Assembly: GCF_900155615.1 (NCBI RefSeq)
Contig: NZ_FUHT01000004.1
Coordinates: forward strand, 930,001-994,000
Source: Massiliimalia massiliensis
GTDB taxonomy: Bacteria > Bacillota > Clostridia > Oscillospirales > Ruminococcaceae
Reading direction: 5' to 3'
Length of the DNA: 64,000 nucleotides
In this document: piece after piece, positions 51,665 to 60,837 of the stretch
How positions within the stretch are numbered: the first letter of the stretch is position 1
Layout of the letters: each line of letters starts with the position of its first letter
Program-made: the position numbers and the translations under genes
The notes under the pieces: model-generated
Databases searched by the model: none
The model's input: the letters and a program-made list of their open reading frames with translations, nothing else
What the model was told of the DNA's origin: nothing

Positions 51665-51760
51665 CTATTCTATTGAATGCAGCGCGGGCAATTTTCCGCG
51701 CCTGTTTTTCTTTTATTCTATCTTCTTTCATTTTTCTTGTCAACCTTGCCGGAGTTCTAC

Positions 51761-51789
51761 TTGTTTCATTCCCGAAAAAGAGGTATAAT
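51761..51789 (+). promoter_or_regulatory. SigA promoter of uxaC
   Basis: TTGTTT (51761-51766), 17 nt, TATAAT (51784-51789), giving a leader of ~85 nt. Confidence 0.75.
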
Positions 51790-51840
51790 CAACCTAGAAG
51801 AATACCGCCACAGCAGGAATAACAGCTATCATCCCTCGGG

Positions 51841-51881
51841 AAAGGAGTGCTTTCGCCCCGGCGAAAGCTGTATGCATGATT
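51841..51881 (+). promoter_or_regulatory. Structured ribosome-binding leader of uxaC
   Basis: AAAGGAG (51841-51847), then a 9-bp hairpin GCTTTCGCC-CC-GGCGAAAGC (51849-51868), then 13 nt to ATG 51882 (7 nt to the in-frame ATG 51876). If the hairpin is looped out, the SD stands 8 nt from ATG 51876. The layout and sequence closely resemble the ntpF leader. Confidence 0.7.
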
Positions 51882-53285
51882 ATGAAAAAAGCATTTATGG
51901 ATCAGGATTTTATGCTGTCCAACGATACGGCAAAAACGCTCTATCACGACTATGCGGAACAGATGCCGATCATTGATTACCACTGCCACATCAATCCGGC
52001 AGAGATTGCGAAAGACCGTACATTTGATACTATTACCCAGGTATGGCTGGGCGGCGACCACTATAAATGGCGGACGATCCGCGCGAACGGTGTGCCGGAG
52101 GATCAGATTACCGGAGCAGACTCGTCCGACCGGGAAAAATTCCAGATGTGGGCAAACACCCTGCCCAAACTGATCGGCAACCCGCTCTACCACTGGACGC
52201 ATCTTGAGCTTCAGCGCTATTTTGACGTCCATTTCCCGCTCAATGGAGAAAACGCGGAGGAAATTTGGACAAGGTGCAATCAGGCGCTCCGCTCCGGGCT
52301 GAGCGTCCGCAAGATGATCACCCGTGCAAACGTTAAGGTTATCTGCACAACCGACGATCCCATCGATTCTCTGGAATACCACCAGGAAATTGCGTCTGAC
52401 CCGACCTTCCCTGTTGCCGTCTACCCGGCGTTCCGTCCTGACCGGGCTGTCAATATCGGGAAGTCCGATTTTTCTGATTATCTAGAGAAGCTTGCAGAAA
52501 AAAGCAAAATTTCCACCCGTTCCTTTGACGGAGTCTGCCACGCGCTCTCAGCCCGGCTTGACTTCTTCCAGGAACTGGGGTGCAGGGTTTCCGACCATGG
52601 ACTGGACGCGGTGGTCTATCGGCCTGCTTCCCGCGAAGAGGTCGAAGCCATCTATCAGAAACGTATCGGGGGCGCGGGCCTGACAACAGAAGAAATCGAA
52701 GCCTATCAGACCGCCCTCCTTCTCTTTTTGGGTAAGGAATATGCAAAGCGCGGTATTGTAATGCAGCTCCATTACGGCGCGGCCCGAAACTGCAATGACC
52801 GCTATTACAAAACCTTGGGCCCGGATACCGGATTCGATTCCATCGCGCCGGGACACTGCGCGGACGGGCTCGCCCCGTTTTTGAACGCGCTGGACTCCGA
52901 CAGGGCGCTCCCCAAGACAATTGTATATTCCCTCAATCCCAACGACAACGACATGATCTCCACCATCATCGGCTGTTTCCAGGGACCGGAAACAGCCGGA
53001 AAGCTGCAGCTCGGCTGTCCCTGGTGGTTCAATGATCACGAATACGGAATGCGCAAGCAGCTTACTGATCTTGCCAATGGCGGTGTTTTGGGGAATTTTG
53101 TCGGAATGCTCACCGATTCACGCAGCTTCCTGTCCTATACCCGCCATGAATATTTCCGGCGGATTCTCTGCGATGTGATCGGCAGGTGGGTCGAGGACGG
53201 AAAATATCCGGACGATCTCCCCGCCCTTGGCGCAATGGTACAGGATATCTGCTATTACAATGCCCTGCGATACTTTGGATTCTAA
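51882..53285 (+). CDS. uxaC: Glucuronate (uronate) isomerase
   Basis: A 467-residue uronate isomerase of the amidohydrolase superfamily. YHCHINP near the N-terminus (metal ligands), VICTTDDPIDSLEYH, LHYGAARNCNDR and WWFNDHEYGMR are family blocks. It converts D-glucuronate to D-fructuronate and D-galacturonate to D-tagaturonate. It is monocistronic; the reductase, dehydratase and aldolase of the pathway are not adjacent. Start chosen at 51882 by analogy with the other structured leaders; 51876 is equally possible. Confidence 0.95.
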   Translation: MKKAFMDQDFMLSNDTAKTLYHDYAEQMPIIDYHCHINPAEIAKDRTFDTITQVWLGGDHYKWRTIRANGVPEDQITGADSSDREKFQMWANTLPKLIGNPLYHWTHLELQRYFDVHFPLNGENAEEIWTRCNQALRSGLSVRKMITRANVKVICTTDDPIDSLEYHQEIASDPTFPVAVYPAFRPDRAVNIGKSDFSDYLEKLAEKSKISTRSFDGVCHALSARLDFFQELGCRVSDHGLDAVVYRPASREEVEAIYQKRIGGAGLTTEEIEAYQTALLLFLGKEYAKRGIVMQLHYGAARNCNDRYYKTLGPDTGFDSIAPGHCADGLAPFLNALDSDRALPKTIVYSLNPNDNDMISTIIGCFQGPETAGKLQLGCPWWFNDHEYGMRKQLTDLANGGVLGNFVGMLTDSRSFLSYTRHEYFRRILCDVIGRWVEDGKYPDDLPALGAMVQDICYYNALRYFGF

Positions 53286-53298
53286 ATCAAATACCAGA

Positions 53299-53330
53299 AA
53301 AGCCGGCAGGCCGCAGGGCCTGCCGGCTTT
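53299..53330. terminator. Terminator of uxaC
   Basis: A 14-bp perfect stem AAAGCCGGCAGGCC/GGCCTGCCGGCTTT with loop GCAG, followed by CTTTTTC. It also serves the convergent gene at 53347. Confidence 0.95.
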
Positions 53331-53346
53331 CTTTTTCAAGGCAGTT

Positions 53347-53853
53347 TCAGGATTCAGTAAAATAGCAGAAATCGCAGAGCACGCCTTCTGCTTTTCTCAC
53401 TGAATCCTCAGAGTCCGGGGCAAACTGCTCCAGATTCCAAAGAAGGCAATGTGCATTCTGTTCAAATTCATAAGTCCCACCCAGAACGAGGTAGCGGTCA
53501 CAACCGACCTGATGCAGAAAGCGCAGGACGGCAGTTCCCTTTATGTACTGGTTGGTTAACAGCATATCCCGGAACCAAATCGGCTTTCCGCGTTTTGCAT
53601 ACCGTTTTAGGCGCGCGGCGCGGAGGCCATGCCGTCCCATTGGAACCAGAACATCCTGGTTGCTGAGCAGGTCATGGCAGCAAACCCAAACCGGAAGCAC
53701 AGGCCTGGCTGAGGGAGAAAAGAGCTTCCCGGCCTCTTCCATGCCGACAACGCAGAAATAGGGCTCGATCCCACAATGCTCCATGAGCTGAAATGCGCTT
53801 AATATTTTTTCCTTTTGACAACTGCCTGACCGGATCACGATTCCAAGCTTCAT
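53347..53853 (-). CDS. Unknown soluble protein
   Basis: A 168-residue protein starting MKLGIVIRSGSCQKEKILSA. It has Rossmann-like alternation, eight Cys, and a CDRYLVLGGTYEFEQNAHCLLW segment. I recognise no family. The start at 53853 has GGAGG 7 nt upstream; the frame extends to 53904 through a terminator hairpin and is not used. It is downstream of the COG2509 flavoprotein but separated from it by that terminator. Confidence 0.65.
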   Translation of the reverse strand: MKLGIVIRSGSCQKEKILSAFQLMEHCGIEPYFCVVGMEEAGKLFSPSARPVLPVWVCCHDLLSNQDVLVPMGRHGLRAARLKRYAKRGKPIWFRDMLLTNQYIKGTAVLRFLHQVGCDRYLVLGGTYEFEQNAHCLLWNLEQFAPDSEDSVRKAEGVLCDFCYFTES

Positions 53854-53866
53854 AGCCGTTCCTCCG

Positions 53867-53899
53867 AAAAAATGGCAGTGAGCCGGATATCGGCTCACT
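53867..53899 (-). terminator. Terminator of the COG2509 gene
   Basis: AGTGAGCCG/CGGCTCACT (53877-53899), a 9-bp stem with 5-nt loop, followed on the minus strand by TGCCATTTTTTC. It ends the flavoprotein gene just upstream of the SD of the 53347 gene. Confidence 0.85.
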
Positions 53900-53936
53900 A
53901 CCATGCTATGCTGTCCGATTAAAATCGGTTCCGGCT

Positions 53937-55526
53937 TTATGGCCGGTAAACCGAGATGATTTTCTGAGCGACCCTGACGCCGTCCACCGCGGCGCTCATA
54001 ATCCCGCCGGCATACCCGGCGCCTTCTCCGCAGGGATAGAGCCCGTCCAACGACCGGCTCATCAGCGTTTCAGAATCCCGGACAATCCGCAGCGGAGAAG
54101 AGGTTCTTGTTTCCACCCCGGTCAAAACACTGTCCTCGGCGGCGAAGCCTCTCAGCTTTCTGTCAAAGCGCAGCAGACCCTTTTTCATCATATCAGTTAC
54201 AAAGGCCGGAAAGAGTTCCTCCGGACGGCAGGGCGTCACGCCAAGCGCATAGCTGGGTTCTACCCGCTTGAGCCGAAACCGGTTTCTCCCTTTGAGGAAA
54301 TCGCCGGCAGTCGTTCCGATTGCACAGTAGTCCGCTCCGCCGAGCTGAAATGCCTTTTCCTCCAGGCTTTTCTGGAAACGGACGCCGTCCAGGGGATGTG
54401 TTCCAAAATCTTCTGGGGAAACAGAGACAACCAGTGCGGAATTTGCATTTCTGCCATCCCGGCTGTATTCGCTCATTCCATTGGTCACAACTGAGCCTTC
54501 CGATGAAGAGGACGGTACCACAACACCACCCGGACACATACAAAAGGTATACACCCCGCGCCCATTTTCCCGGTAGGAAAGCTGATATTCCCCCACCGGC
54601 AGGGACGGATGCCCCGCAAGGTTTCCATAAAGCGCAGAGTCAATGCTGCTTTGCAGGTGCTCAATCCGCATCCCGACTGAAAAGCTTTTTGGTTCCATCC
54701 AGACGCCCTCGTCATGAAGCATGGAAAAGGTATCCCGCGCGCTGTGGCCCAGTGCCGCCACCAAGGCTCCAGCCGCCATCTTTTGTCCGTTTACCGTGAT
54801 TCCGGCAATCCGGCCGTTTGTCCGGTGAACCTTCTCCAGCTTCTGCCCGAACCGAACCTCTCCGCCCAGCCGTTCAATCTCCAGCCGCATGTTCCGGATC
54901 ACTCCGCGCAGCTTGTCCGTCCCGATATGGGGCTTTGCCTTTACCGCAATTTCTTCCGGCGCGCCAAAATTGACAAACTGCTCCAGGATATACTGGCAGC
55001 GGTCATCGGAAATCCGGGTGGTCAGCTTTCCATCGGAAAAGGTTCCCGCACCCCCTTCCCCAAACTGGACGTTACATTCAGGGTCAAGGACGCCCTCTTT
55101 CCAGAAGCGTTCCACTGCGTTCACTCTATGGTCTACGTCATATCCGCGTTCCAGCACAATCGGATGGTAACCCTCTTTTGCCAGCGTATAGGCGCAGAAC
55201 AGCCCAGCCGGGCCAAACCCAACCACGACAATCGGAGCATTTAAAACCTGATCACCATGCGGAAAAGAGGGGGTTAACTCCTCTCGGTAAAGGATGTCAT
55301 GATCCCCCATTCGCTCACAGAACTGCCTTTCATCCAGATCAAGCTGAAACAGAACGGAGGAGACAAAAGCAATTCGATTTCTGTTGCGCGCGTCCAATGA
55401 TTTTTTGTGGATGTCCGCCCCAATTATCAGACGCTTTGCAATTCCCAGCTTTTTAATCCCTTTCCGGATTACTTCCTGCTCCGGCTCGTCCAGGCCGGTA
55501 ATAATATTTGCTACTAAAACTGCCAT
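53937..55526 (-). CDS. COG2509-type FAD-dependent oxidoreductase
   Basis: A 529-residue flavoprotein. After an N-terminal ~85-residue domain, the FAD-binding VVGFGPAGLFCAYTLA and VLERG are followed by FGEGGAGTFSDGKLTTRI, the hallmark of COG2509 uncharacterised dehydrogenases. The C-terminus DGLYPCGEGAGYAGGI completes the FAD site. Substrate unknown. I start at 55526 (MAVLVANIITG), with AAGG 6 nt upstream; the frame opens at 55619 but would read through a hairpin and a terminator. Confidence 0.9.
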   Translation of the reverse strand: MAVLVANIITGLDEPEQEVIRKGIKKLGIAKRLIIGADIHKKSLDARNRNRIAFVSSVLFQLDLDERQFCERMGDHDILYREELTPSFPHGDQVLNAPIVVVGFGPAGLFCAYTLAKEGYHPIVLERGYDVDHRVNAVERFWKEGVLDPECNVQFGEGGAGTFSDGKLTTRISDDRCQYILEQFVNFGAPEEIAVKAKPHIGTDKLRGVIRNMRLEIERLGGEVRFGQKLEKVHRTNGRIAGITVNGQKMAAGALVAALGHSARDTFSMLHDEGVWMEPKSFSVGMRIEHLQSSIDSALYGNLAGHPSLPVGEYQLSYRENGRGVYTFCMCPGGVVVPSSSSEGSVVTNGMSEYSRDGRNANSALVVSVSPEDFGTHPLDGVRFQKSLEEKAFQLGGADYCAIGTTAGDFLKGRNRFRLKRVEPSYALGVTPCRPEELFPAFVTDMMKKGLLRFDRKLRGFAAEDSVLTGVETRTSSPLRIVRDSETLMSRSLDGLYPCGEGAGYAGGIMSAAVDGVRVAQKIISVYRP

Positions 55527-55570
55527 ATGAATCCTTATTCCTTTCCAGAGGCGTCCTTTCGATAAATCAT

Positions 55571-55597
55571 GGAAAATCTGTCTGATCCAGATTTTCC
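55571..55597 (-). promoter_or_regulatory. Perfect 10-bp hairpin in the flavoprotein leader
   Basis: GGAAAATCTG and its complement CAGATTTTCC are separated by 7 nt, 45 nt upstream of the start codon and just after the cdaR terminator. No T-run follows. It could shape the leader RNA or be a protein-binding dyad. Confidence 0.55.
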
Positions 55598-55606
55598 CTT
55601 TCACAA

Positions 55607-55637
55607 AAACAGGCGGCACACTGCATGCCGCCTGTTT
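55607..55637 (-). terminator. Terminator of the cdaA-cdaR operon
   Basis: A 12-bp perfect stem AAACAGGCGGCA/TGCCGCCTGTTT with a 7-nt loop and TTTTTG on the minus strand, 8 nt past the cdaR stop. Confidence 0.93.
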
Positions 55638-55644
55638 GCTTTTC

Positions 55645-56922
55645 TTATGAATCCTTTGCAGAAACCTTAACCAGAACGGAGTAATCTACACCAACCGCCC
55701 ATGCCTGCTGCTCGCCTGACAGGGTGATCTTCACCGGAACCCGCTTTTCCCCAGCAGAAAGCGAGACATTGGAGAAGTCTACCGTTGCCACTACGTCTGA
55801 TGGGCTCAGCTTTTCCACAACGCTTGCCTCCCCGACAAATTTAATGCCGGACAGCTTGGTTGTCAGCAGCTTTACATCATATTTAGCCGGAACATTTTTC
55901 AGTACAATATTGTCACAGGAAATCTTGGCATAGTCCATTCCCTCCGAGGGGAAAGAAACCGTCACTTCATCAACCCCGTCAATATTGATGTATCCGGCCA
56001 GCAGAGATACGTCAAAATTAAATACCGACCCGACGTCGATTTTTCTGAAATCAATTTCTCCCAGTGAAATTGATTTCACATCCGCAGCCGCATCCACCGG
56101 AACGCCGATTACCAGCTTTTCCTGAGACATTTCATAGGAAATTTTTGAAATGTCAATTCCGTCCGGTACATTGATATAATCAAAGGTAAGCGGTACTTCA
56201 ACCTGCTTGTAAACCGGGACGGTGATCTTATATCCTTCGGTCTGTACAGTAAGCTGTGACATATCAATCTCATGTCCGTTCTCATCCAGAAGCTGAAGTG
56301 TTCCGTCCAGCGATTGGGAGGTTTTCAGCTCCACTTTATCTTCATTGACAACCCGAACGGTTTTGATCTTCTGAATCACTGATTCCGGCCCGGAAATCGG
56401 GATTTCACTGGGCGATACCATCGCCTGCTCCAGGAAGCAGCCAGCCGGTGCAGTAGCATTCGGCACATAAGCCTCCGGCGTCAATGTTGAATCAACCAGG
56501 CGGTCAAATTCCACCGTCACCTTTTCCGGCTTCACCCTGGAAATCTCATATTCTACATTATTAGAATTACCCGGCATTTCCACCTGTACATCCAGTTCAT
56601 ACCGTCCGGGCTGGGTTACCTCAGATAAATCCAGCTTCGCCTGAAAATCTTCTTTCTCCAGCAACCCGATCTGATAGGATTTCCCTGTGATCCGCACATC
56701 AACCGTTTCATCCGAAAGGCTCACAATACTCAGTCCGTTTGTTTCCGCGGCGGTTCCAGTCAAATCGGTGGAAATTGATACATCCTTAATTGTCGATACC
56801 GCGTCGTTGCTCACCAGGGTTGTCACTGCAAACCAGGCCGCAACCGCTACAATCACAGAACAGATTTTGAGAAATTTACTGTTTTCAAATAATCTGCTGA
56901 AATCAAAATTTATCTTTTTCAT
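55645..56922 (-). CDS. cdaR: CdaR (YbbR-domain regulator of CdaA)
   Basis: A 425-residue protein: one N-terminal membrane helix (~20-38, KICSVIVAVAAWFAVTTLV) and about four extracytoplasmic YbbR repeats, each with V-V-VTG-x-P-type strands (VDVRITGKSYQIG, VSPSEIPISGPESVI). YbbR/CdaR binds CdaA and modulates c-di-AMP synthesis. Its ATG overlaps the cdaA stop by 4 bp. Confidence 0.93.
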   Translation of the reverse strand: MKKINFDFSRLFENSKFLKICSVIVAVAAWFAVTTLVSNDAVSTIKDVSISTDLTGTAAETNGLSIVSLSDETVDVRITGKSYQIGLLEKEDFQAKLDLSEVTQPGRYELDVQVEMPGNSNNVEYEISRVKPEKVTVEFDRLVDSTLTPEAYVPNATAPAGCFLEQAMVSPSEIPISGPESVIQKIKTVRVVNEDKVELKTSQSLDGTLQLLDENGHEIDMSQLTVQTEGYKITVPVYKQVEVPLTFDYINVPDGIDISKISYEMSQEKLVIGVPVDAAADVKSISLGEIDFRKIDVGSVFNFDVSLLAGYINIDGVDEVTVSFPSEGMDYAKISCDNIVLKNVPAKYDVKLLTTKLSGIKFVGEASVVEKLSPSDVVATVDFSNVSLSAGEKRVPVKITLSGEQQAWAVGVDYSVLVKVSAKDS

Positions 56923-57776
56923 TTCTTCTTTCCTTTCAGGAAAGTGTGTTTTTTGCTGTCCTTGTCTACCTTCGGCACCAGCTTGTCCCGCAGATAGGTC
57001 GCCAGGCGTTCACTGGTAAATCCACGCTGCAGCTCACCGTTCTCCGCAACAGAAACAGTTCCAGTCTCTTCCGACACTACAATAGTAATCGAGTCAGAAA
57101 CCTCGCTGATCCCAATCGCAGCACGGTGCCGGGAACCCAGGTGTGTTGCGATCAGCTCCTCCTTCTGCGGTTTGGGCAGGAAACATGCCGCCGCCAGGAT
57201 CCTGGCATTTCGCATGATAACGGCCCCGTCATGAAGCGGCGTATTGACAAAGAAAATATTCCCAAACAACTCTACACTGGGCTTCGCATTAATTTCCACC
57301 CCGGTGGCAATCTGTTCGCCCAGCTTAGTCTGGCGTTCAATCACAATCAAAGCTCCGGTTGTATTTTTAGAAAGGCGCTGCACCGACTCTACAATAATCG
57401 GGATCACCCGTTCCCATTCCCCGGCATGCTTGTCCGAGCCTTCTGTCCCGAACACCCGGGATACCTTGGTCCGCCCCACGCGCTCCAATACCCTCCGAAG
57501 CTCCGGCTGGAACAGGACAATCAAGGCCAGGATACCAATCTGGAAGAGGTTCGTGAACAAAAATTCCATTGTTTTGAGACGGAAAATTTTCGCGACAAAA
57601 AACGCCAGACAGAGCAGCAATATGCCTTTTAAAAGCTGCTCCGCCCGCGTTTCCCGTACAATCTTAAACGCTTTATACACAATATAGGAGATCAACGCAA
57701 TATCAAGCAGGTCAAAAACGGTAAAACCCTTCATGACACTGTATACTGCATCAAAAAAGCTCTGTATTACTTGCAT
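56919..57776 (-). CDS. cdaA: Diadenylate cyclase CdaA
   Basis: A 285-residue enzyme: three N-terminal membrane helices (~10-80) and a DAC domain (~95-265) with the catalytic DGA (NTPLHDGAVIM) and RHR (GSRHRAAIGISE) motifs. It makes c-di-AMP from two ATP, controlling potassium and wall homeostasis. It is first of the cdaA-cdaR pair; glmM, often third, is not adjacent. Confidence 0.96.
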   Translation of the reverse strand: MQVIQSFFDAVYSVMKGFTVFDLLDIALISYIVYKAFKIVRETRAEQLLKGILLLCLAFFVAKIFRLKTMEFLFTNLFQIGILALIVLFQPELRRVLERVGRTKVSRVFGTEGSDKHAGEWERVIPIIVESVQRLSKNTTGALIVIERQTKLGEQIATGVEINAKPSVELFGNIFFVNTPLHDGAVIMRNARILAAACFLPKPQKEELIATHLGSRHRAAIGISEVSDSITIVVSEETGTVSVAENGELQRGFTSERLATYLRDKLVPKVDKDSKKHTFLKGKKK

Positions 57777-57844
57777 TTGAAAACATCCTTTATTTTCTTT
57801 CCATCAATCCATGGCGTCAAAATTAAAATCTTCCCTTATTCACT

Positions 57845-57873
57845 ATTCTATCAAGGATAGGGAATAAATTCAA
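57845..57873 (-). promoter_or_regulatory. SigA promoter of cdaA
   Basis: Minus strand TTGAAT (57868-57873), 17 nt, TAGAAT (57845-57850), ~70 nt upstream of the ATG. It overlaps the end of the upstream cysteine desulfurase gene. Confidence 0.6.
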
Positions 57874-59024
57874 GTTTTATCAGAATATTTTGCAATTTGT
57901 TTTAATTCCCTTAGCAAATTCATCATATCACGCTTTGTATTAAAGGCAGACGGCGAAACACGCACCGCGCCGCCCTGCTCGGTGTTCAGCGTCCGATGGG
58001 AGGATGGAGCGCAGTGCAGTCCGCCTCTTACGCAAATTCCTCTGGCGTTCAATGCAGCTACCACATCGAAGGACGGCATATTGCCGACATTGAACAGGAC
58101 AATCGGCGCAAAACGACCCTTCTCAAAATAATAATGATAGGTCTTGATTTGCGGTATGGAAGCAGCCTGTTCATAAAAATAGCGGCATAGTCCGAATTCA
58201 TGCTCGTAGATTCTCGAAATCCCGATTCCGGAGACATAGTGAAGCCCGGCGCCGACAGAAAGGATCCCCACTGTATTGATGGTTCCGCTTTCGAAACGAT
58301 CCGGCAGAAAATCCGGCTGCTGCGGCAAAGAGGAGGCGCTTCCTGTCCCGCCCTCCATGATGGTATCCATCTCAAGATCACTGCCAAGCAGCATCAGCCC
58401 TGTCCCTGTAGTGCCGTAAAGTCCCTTATGTCCGGCAGTACAGAAAATGTCGATCTTCATTTCCTGGAGATTAACCGGCAGTACTCCCGCCGACTGAGCG
58501 CCGTCTACAATAAAGGTAAGCCCCGCCTGGCGGCAGAGCTCTCCCAATTCCTTAACCGGCAGAATCAGCCCTGTGACATTGGAAGCGTGCGTACAGACAA
58601 TTGCCTTTGTATTCGGACGGATTAGGGAGGCAAAGCTCTTGAGCGTTGCCTCTAAATCCCCTTCATATACCATCGCACAGTCATAATCGATGATCCCCTT
58701 GCGCTTCATCGCAAACAGGGGCCGCATCACTGAATTGTGCTCCAGCGTTGAGGTGATAATGTGTCCGCCGGACGCCATCACGCCCTTAATAGCCATGTTC
58801 AGAGCATGGGAACAGTTAGAAGTGAACACCACCCGCTCAGGACTTACTCCGAAAAATTCCCCGACCGCTTCCCGGACGTGGAAAATTTGTTCTGAAGTCC
58901 TCATAGACAGGCTATGCCCACTTCTCCCAGGATTCCCACCATAAATTTTAATTGCTTCTACCACACTTTTGACGACATTTTGCGGTTTTGGAAAGGTTGT
59001 GGCTGCATTGTCCAGATATATCAT
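57870..59024 (-). CDS. Cysteine desulfurase / class V aminotransferase family
   Basis: A 384-residue PLP enzyme beginning MIYLDNAATTFPKP. The PLP Lys is in TAGHKGLYGTTGTG, the aspartate in FIVDGAQSAGV, and an RGGLHCAPSSHR motif near the C-terminus carries the catalytic-type Cys. It fits the CsdA/SufS-like branch annotated as cysteine desulfurase family in Clostridia. It could supply sulfur or selenium. A DUF3343 protein is encoded 20 nt upstream, a recurrent pairing. GAGGTG lies directly before two ATGs (59027, 59024). Confidence 0.88.
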   Translation of the reverse strand: MIYLDNAATTFPKPQNVVKSVVEAIKIYGGNPGRSGHSLSMRTSEQIFHVREAVGEFFGVSPERVVFTSNCSHALNMAIKGVMASGGHIITSTLEHNSVMRPLFAMKRKGIIDYDCAMVYEGDLEATLKSFASLIRPNTKAIVCTHASNVTGLILPVKELGELCRQAGLTFIVDGAQSAGVLPVNLQEMKIDIFCTAGHKGLYGTTGTGLMLLGSDLEMDTIMEGGTGSASSLPQQPDFLPDRFESGTINTVGILSVGAGLHYVSGIGISRIYEHEFGLCRYFYEQAASIPQIKTYHYYFEKGRFAPIVLFNVGNMPSFDVVAALNARGICVRGGLHCAPSSHRTLNTEQGGAVRVSPSAFNTKRDMMNLLRELKQIAKYSDKT

Positions 59025-59047
59025 CATCTCACCTCAGGCAATAGGAT

Positions 59048-59254
59048 TTAGTTTAGAATCTGAATTCCATCTTGACGTAGGATCTGCGCCGCAGTTTGGT
59101 AATCTGTGCTGGCCGCGACAGAATAACCACAGCCATTTGACTTCACCGAGCTCGGCGTATAAACGATCCGGCTTTTGATTCCTCGTCTTCTTAAACTGTC
59201 CTTTGCCTTGTATGCATATGTGAGTGACACTAAGCTGAGATAGCATTCACCCAT
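59048..59254 (-). CDS. DUF3343 protein (putative Se/S carrier-like)
   Basis: A 68-residue protein: MGECYLSLVSLTYAYKAKDS, then SRIVYTPSSVKSNGCGYSVA with a conserved Gly-Cys-Gly, then the last helix. This matches DUF3343, proposed to carry selenium or sulfur from a NifS-like enzyme; the role is not proven. Start 59254 has AAAGGTG 9 nt upstream. Confidence 0.8.
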   Translation of the reverse strand: MGECYLSLVSLTYAYKAKDSLRRRGIKSRIVYTPSSVKSNGCGYSVAASTDYQTAAQILRQDGIQILN

Positions 59255-59351
59255 TTTCCCAGTCACCTTTCCATATCATAATAGAGGGAGCGATCCCCCT
59301 GCTATCCTATGGAATTTCCGGAAATTTGGTGCATCATCCTTTTCCTTGCTT

Positions 59352-60524
59352 TTATCTCGACGGCTCCAGCAGTGCAACCGCATGAGCCGAAATACCGCGT
59401 TCTTCCCCTGTAAAACCAAGCTTTTCCTCGGTGGTTGCCTTAATGTTCACCGCTTCTATTCCAACCTTGCAGGCAATTGCAATATTTTTTCTCATGTCCG
59501 GAATGAAAGCAGCGAGCTTTGGCTTCTGTGCAATAACCGTCGCGTCAATATTTCCAATCCGATATCCCTTTTTGGCCAGCAATGCGCAGACATATTCCAG
59601 CAGCTTTAGGCTGTCAGCGCCTGCATAAGCCGGATCGCTGTCCGGAAAATGCGTCCCGATATCACCCAATGCAGCCGCGCCCAGCAGCGCGTCCATTACA
59701 GCATGAACCAGCACATCCGCGTCCGAATGGCCCAGCAGGCCAACCGTATGGGAGATTTCCACCCCGCCAAGGATCAGTTTTCTCCCCTCAACCAACCGAT
59801 GCACATCATATCCATGGCCAATCCTCACCTGGCTCCACTTCCCTTCTCTTTCTGCCAGCAGCGCCTGCGCTACCGCAAGGTCTTCCGGCGTAGTCAGCTT
59901 GATATTGCTGTAGCTCCCCTGGGTCATATAAACCGGGACGCCAATCGCCTCCATAAGCTGGCAATCGTCTGTAAAATCCAGCCGGTGCTCTTTTGCATAG
60001 ACCATCCCTTTCAGATAAAGGGCATGTTCAAACACCTGCGGCGTCTGGGTCAAGAACAGCTCGCTCCGTTCCGGCGTATCGCAAATCCAGCCTTCCCGGA
60101 CAACCTTAACTGTATCCTTAGTCATAACTCCCAGAGTTGCCGCACGGTACTTTTTGGCGTCCTGAAACACCTTAAGGACATCCTTTTCCTCCAGCAGAGG
60201 ACGCGCCGCGTCATGAATTGCCAAATGGGTGCTTCCCGCATCGCAAACCAGGATTCCATTTGCCACCGATTCCTGACGTGTCTCCCCGCCTGCAACAATC
60301 TTCAGCGGAATCATTCTATTATATTCACGAAGAGCAAATTTCATGCGTGGGATTTCATCCTTGCGCGCCACTACAATAATTTCCCGCACCTGCCCGATTT
60401 TATAAAACGTTCTGACACTGTGTTCTATCACAGGGATTCCGCCAAGCTGCAGAAAGGGCTTCCGTACTCCGCCCATTCGGGCAGCGTTTCCAGCCGCTAC
60501 AATAATCACCGATACACGAAGCAT
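59352..60524 (-). CDS. ispDF: Bifunctional IspD/IspF isoprenoid enzyme
   Basis: A 390-residue fusion. IspD (1-~228) has [14 protein letters not shown] (CTP site), KPFLQLGG and TDDCQLMEA; IspF (~234-390) has [10 protein letters not shown] and [21 protein letters not shown] with metal ligands. It makes CDP-methylerythritol and then MEcPP in the MEP pathway, skipping only the IspE step. Fusions of IspD and IspF are known in several bacterial groups. AGGAGG is 8 nt before the ATG. A gene-free promoter-terminator unit lies upstream. Confidence 0.95.
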   Translation of the reverse strand: MLRVSVIIVAAGNAARMGGVRKPFLQLGGIPVIEHSVRTFYKIGQVREIIVVARKDEIPRMKFALREYNRMIPLKIVAGGETRQESVANGILVCDAGSTHLAIHDAARPLLEEKDVLKVFQDAKKYRAATLGVMTKDTVKVVREGWICDTPERSELFLTQTPQVFEHALYLKGMVYAKEHRLDFTDDCQLMEAIGVPVYMTQGSYSNIKLTTPEDLAVAQALLAEREGKWSQVRIGHGYDVHRLVEGRKLILGGVEISHTVGLLGHSDADVLVHAVMDALLGAAALGDIGTHFPDSDPAYAGADSLKLLEYVCALLAKKGYRIGNIDATVIAQKPKLAAFIPDMRKNIAIACKVGIEAVNIKATTEEKLGFTGEERGISAHAVALLEPSR

Positions 60525-60666
60525 GTCCGCGTCCTCCTTATAGTTCTTTTATCCTTATGTTATCATAAAGTTTCAGAAAAGAAAAGATCCGTTTGAAAGA
60601 TTCATCCTACAAATCATGTTTTGTTCCTGCGCAGCCAAAACAAAAGCCACAATGAAAAAACAGGAT

Positions 60667-60831
60667 GAAAAAGAGCTCTGCATACCAGAGTATACAGAGC
60701 TCTTTTTCAAAGAAGAAAGAAAATATGGATGGTTAGCAATCATTAAATCAGAAATAAAAGCCCAAGCTGAACCCATTTCCGGCCATTTTTCAGGCGAATT
60801 TATCAGTTTTTTCAGAAGTCATTTATTACTT
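60667..60831 (-). ncRNA. Candidate small RNA or attenuated leader upstream of ispDF
   Basis: A strong promoter (TTGACA-17-TATTAT, 60838-60866) points left and a 14-bp perfect terminator hairpin (60667-60680 with 60695-60708, T5) follows ~165 nt later, with no believable reading frame between. The RNA could pair internally (for example ATGG-GTT-AGC with GCTAACCAT). It may be a free small RNA or a leader whose terminator gates ispDF, which starts 143 nt further on. I could not match it to a known riboswitch or 6S RNA. Confidence 0.45.
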
Positions 60832-60837
60832 TATCAA

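Noticed and set aside
59649..60596. Long plus-strand open frame opposite ispDF
   Set aside because: It is a shadow of the ispDF coding strand with atypical amino acid use and no SD.
60573..60776. 67-codon minus-strand frame upstream of ispDF
   Set aside because: It reads through the terminator hairpin at 60667-60708 and has no convincing SD or homology.
60667..60831. 6S RNA
   Set aside because: The length is near, but I cannot draw the long rod with a central open bubble and paired ends that defines 6S RNA.
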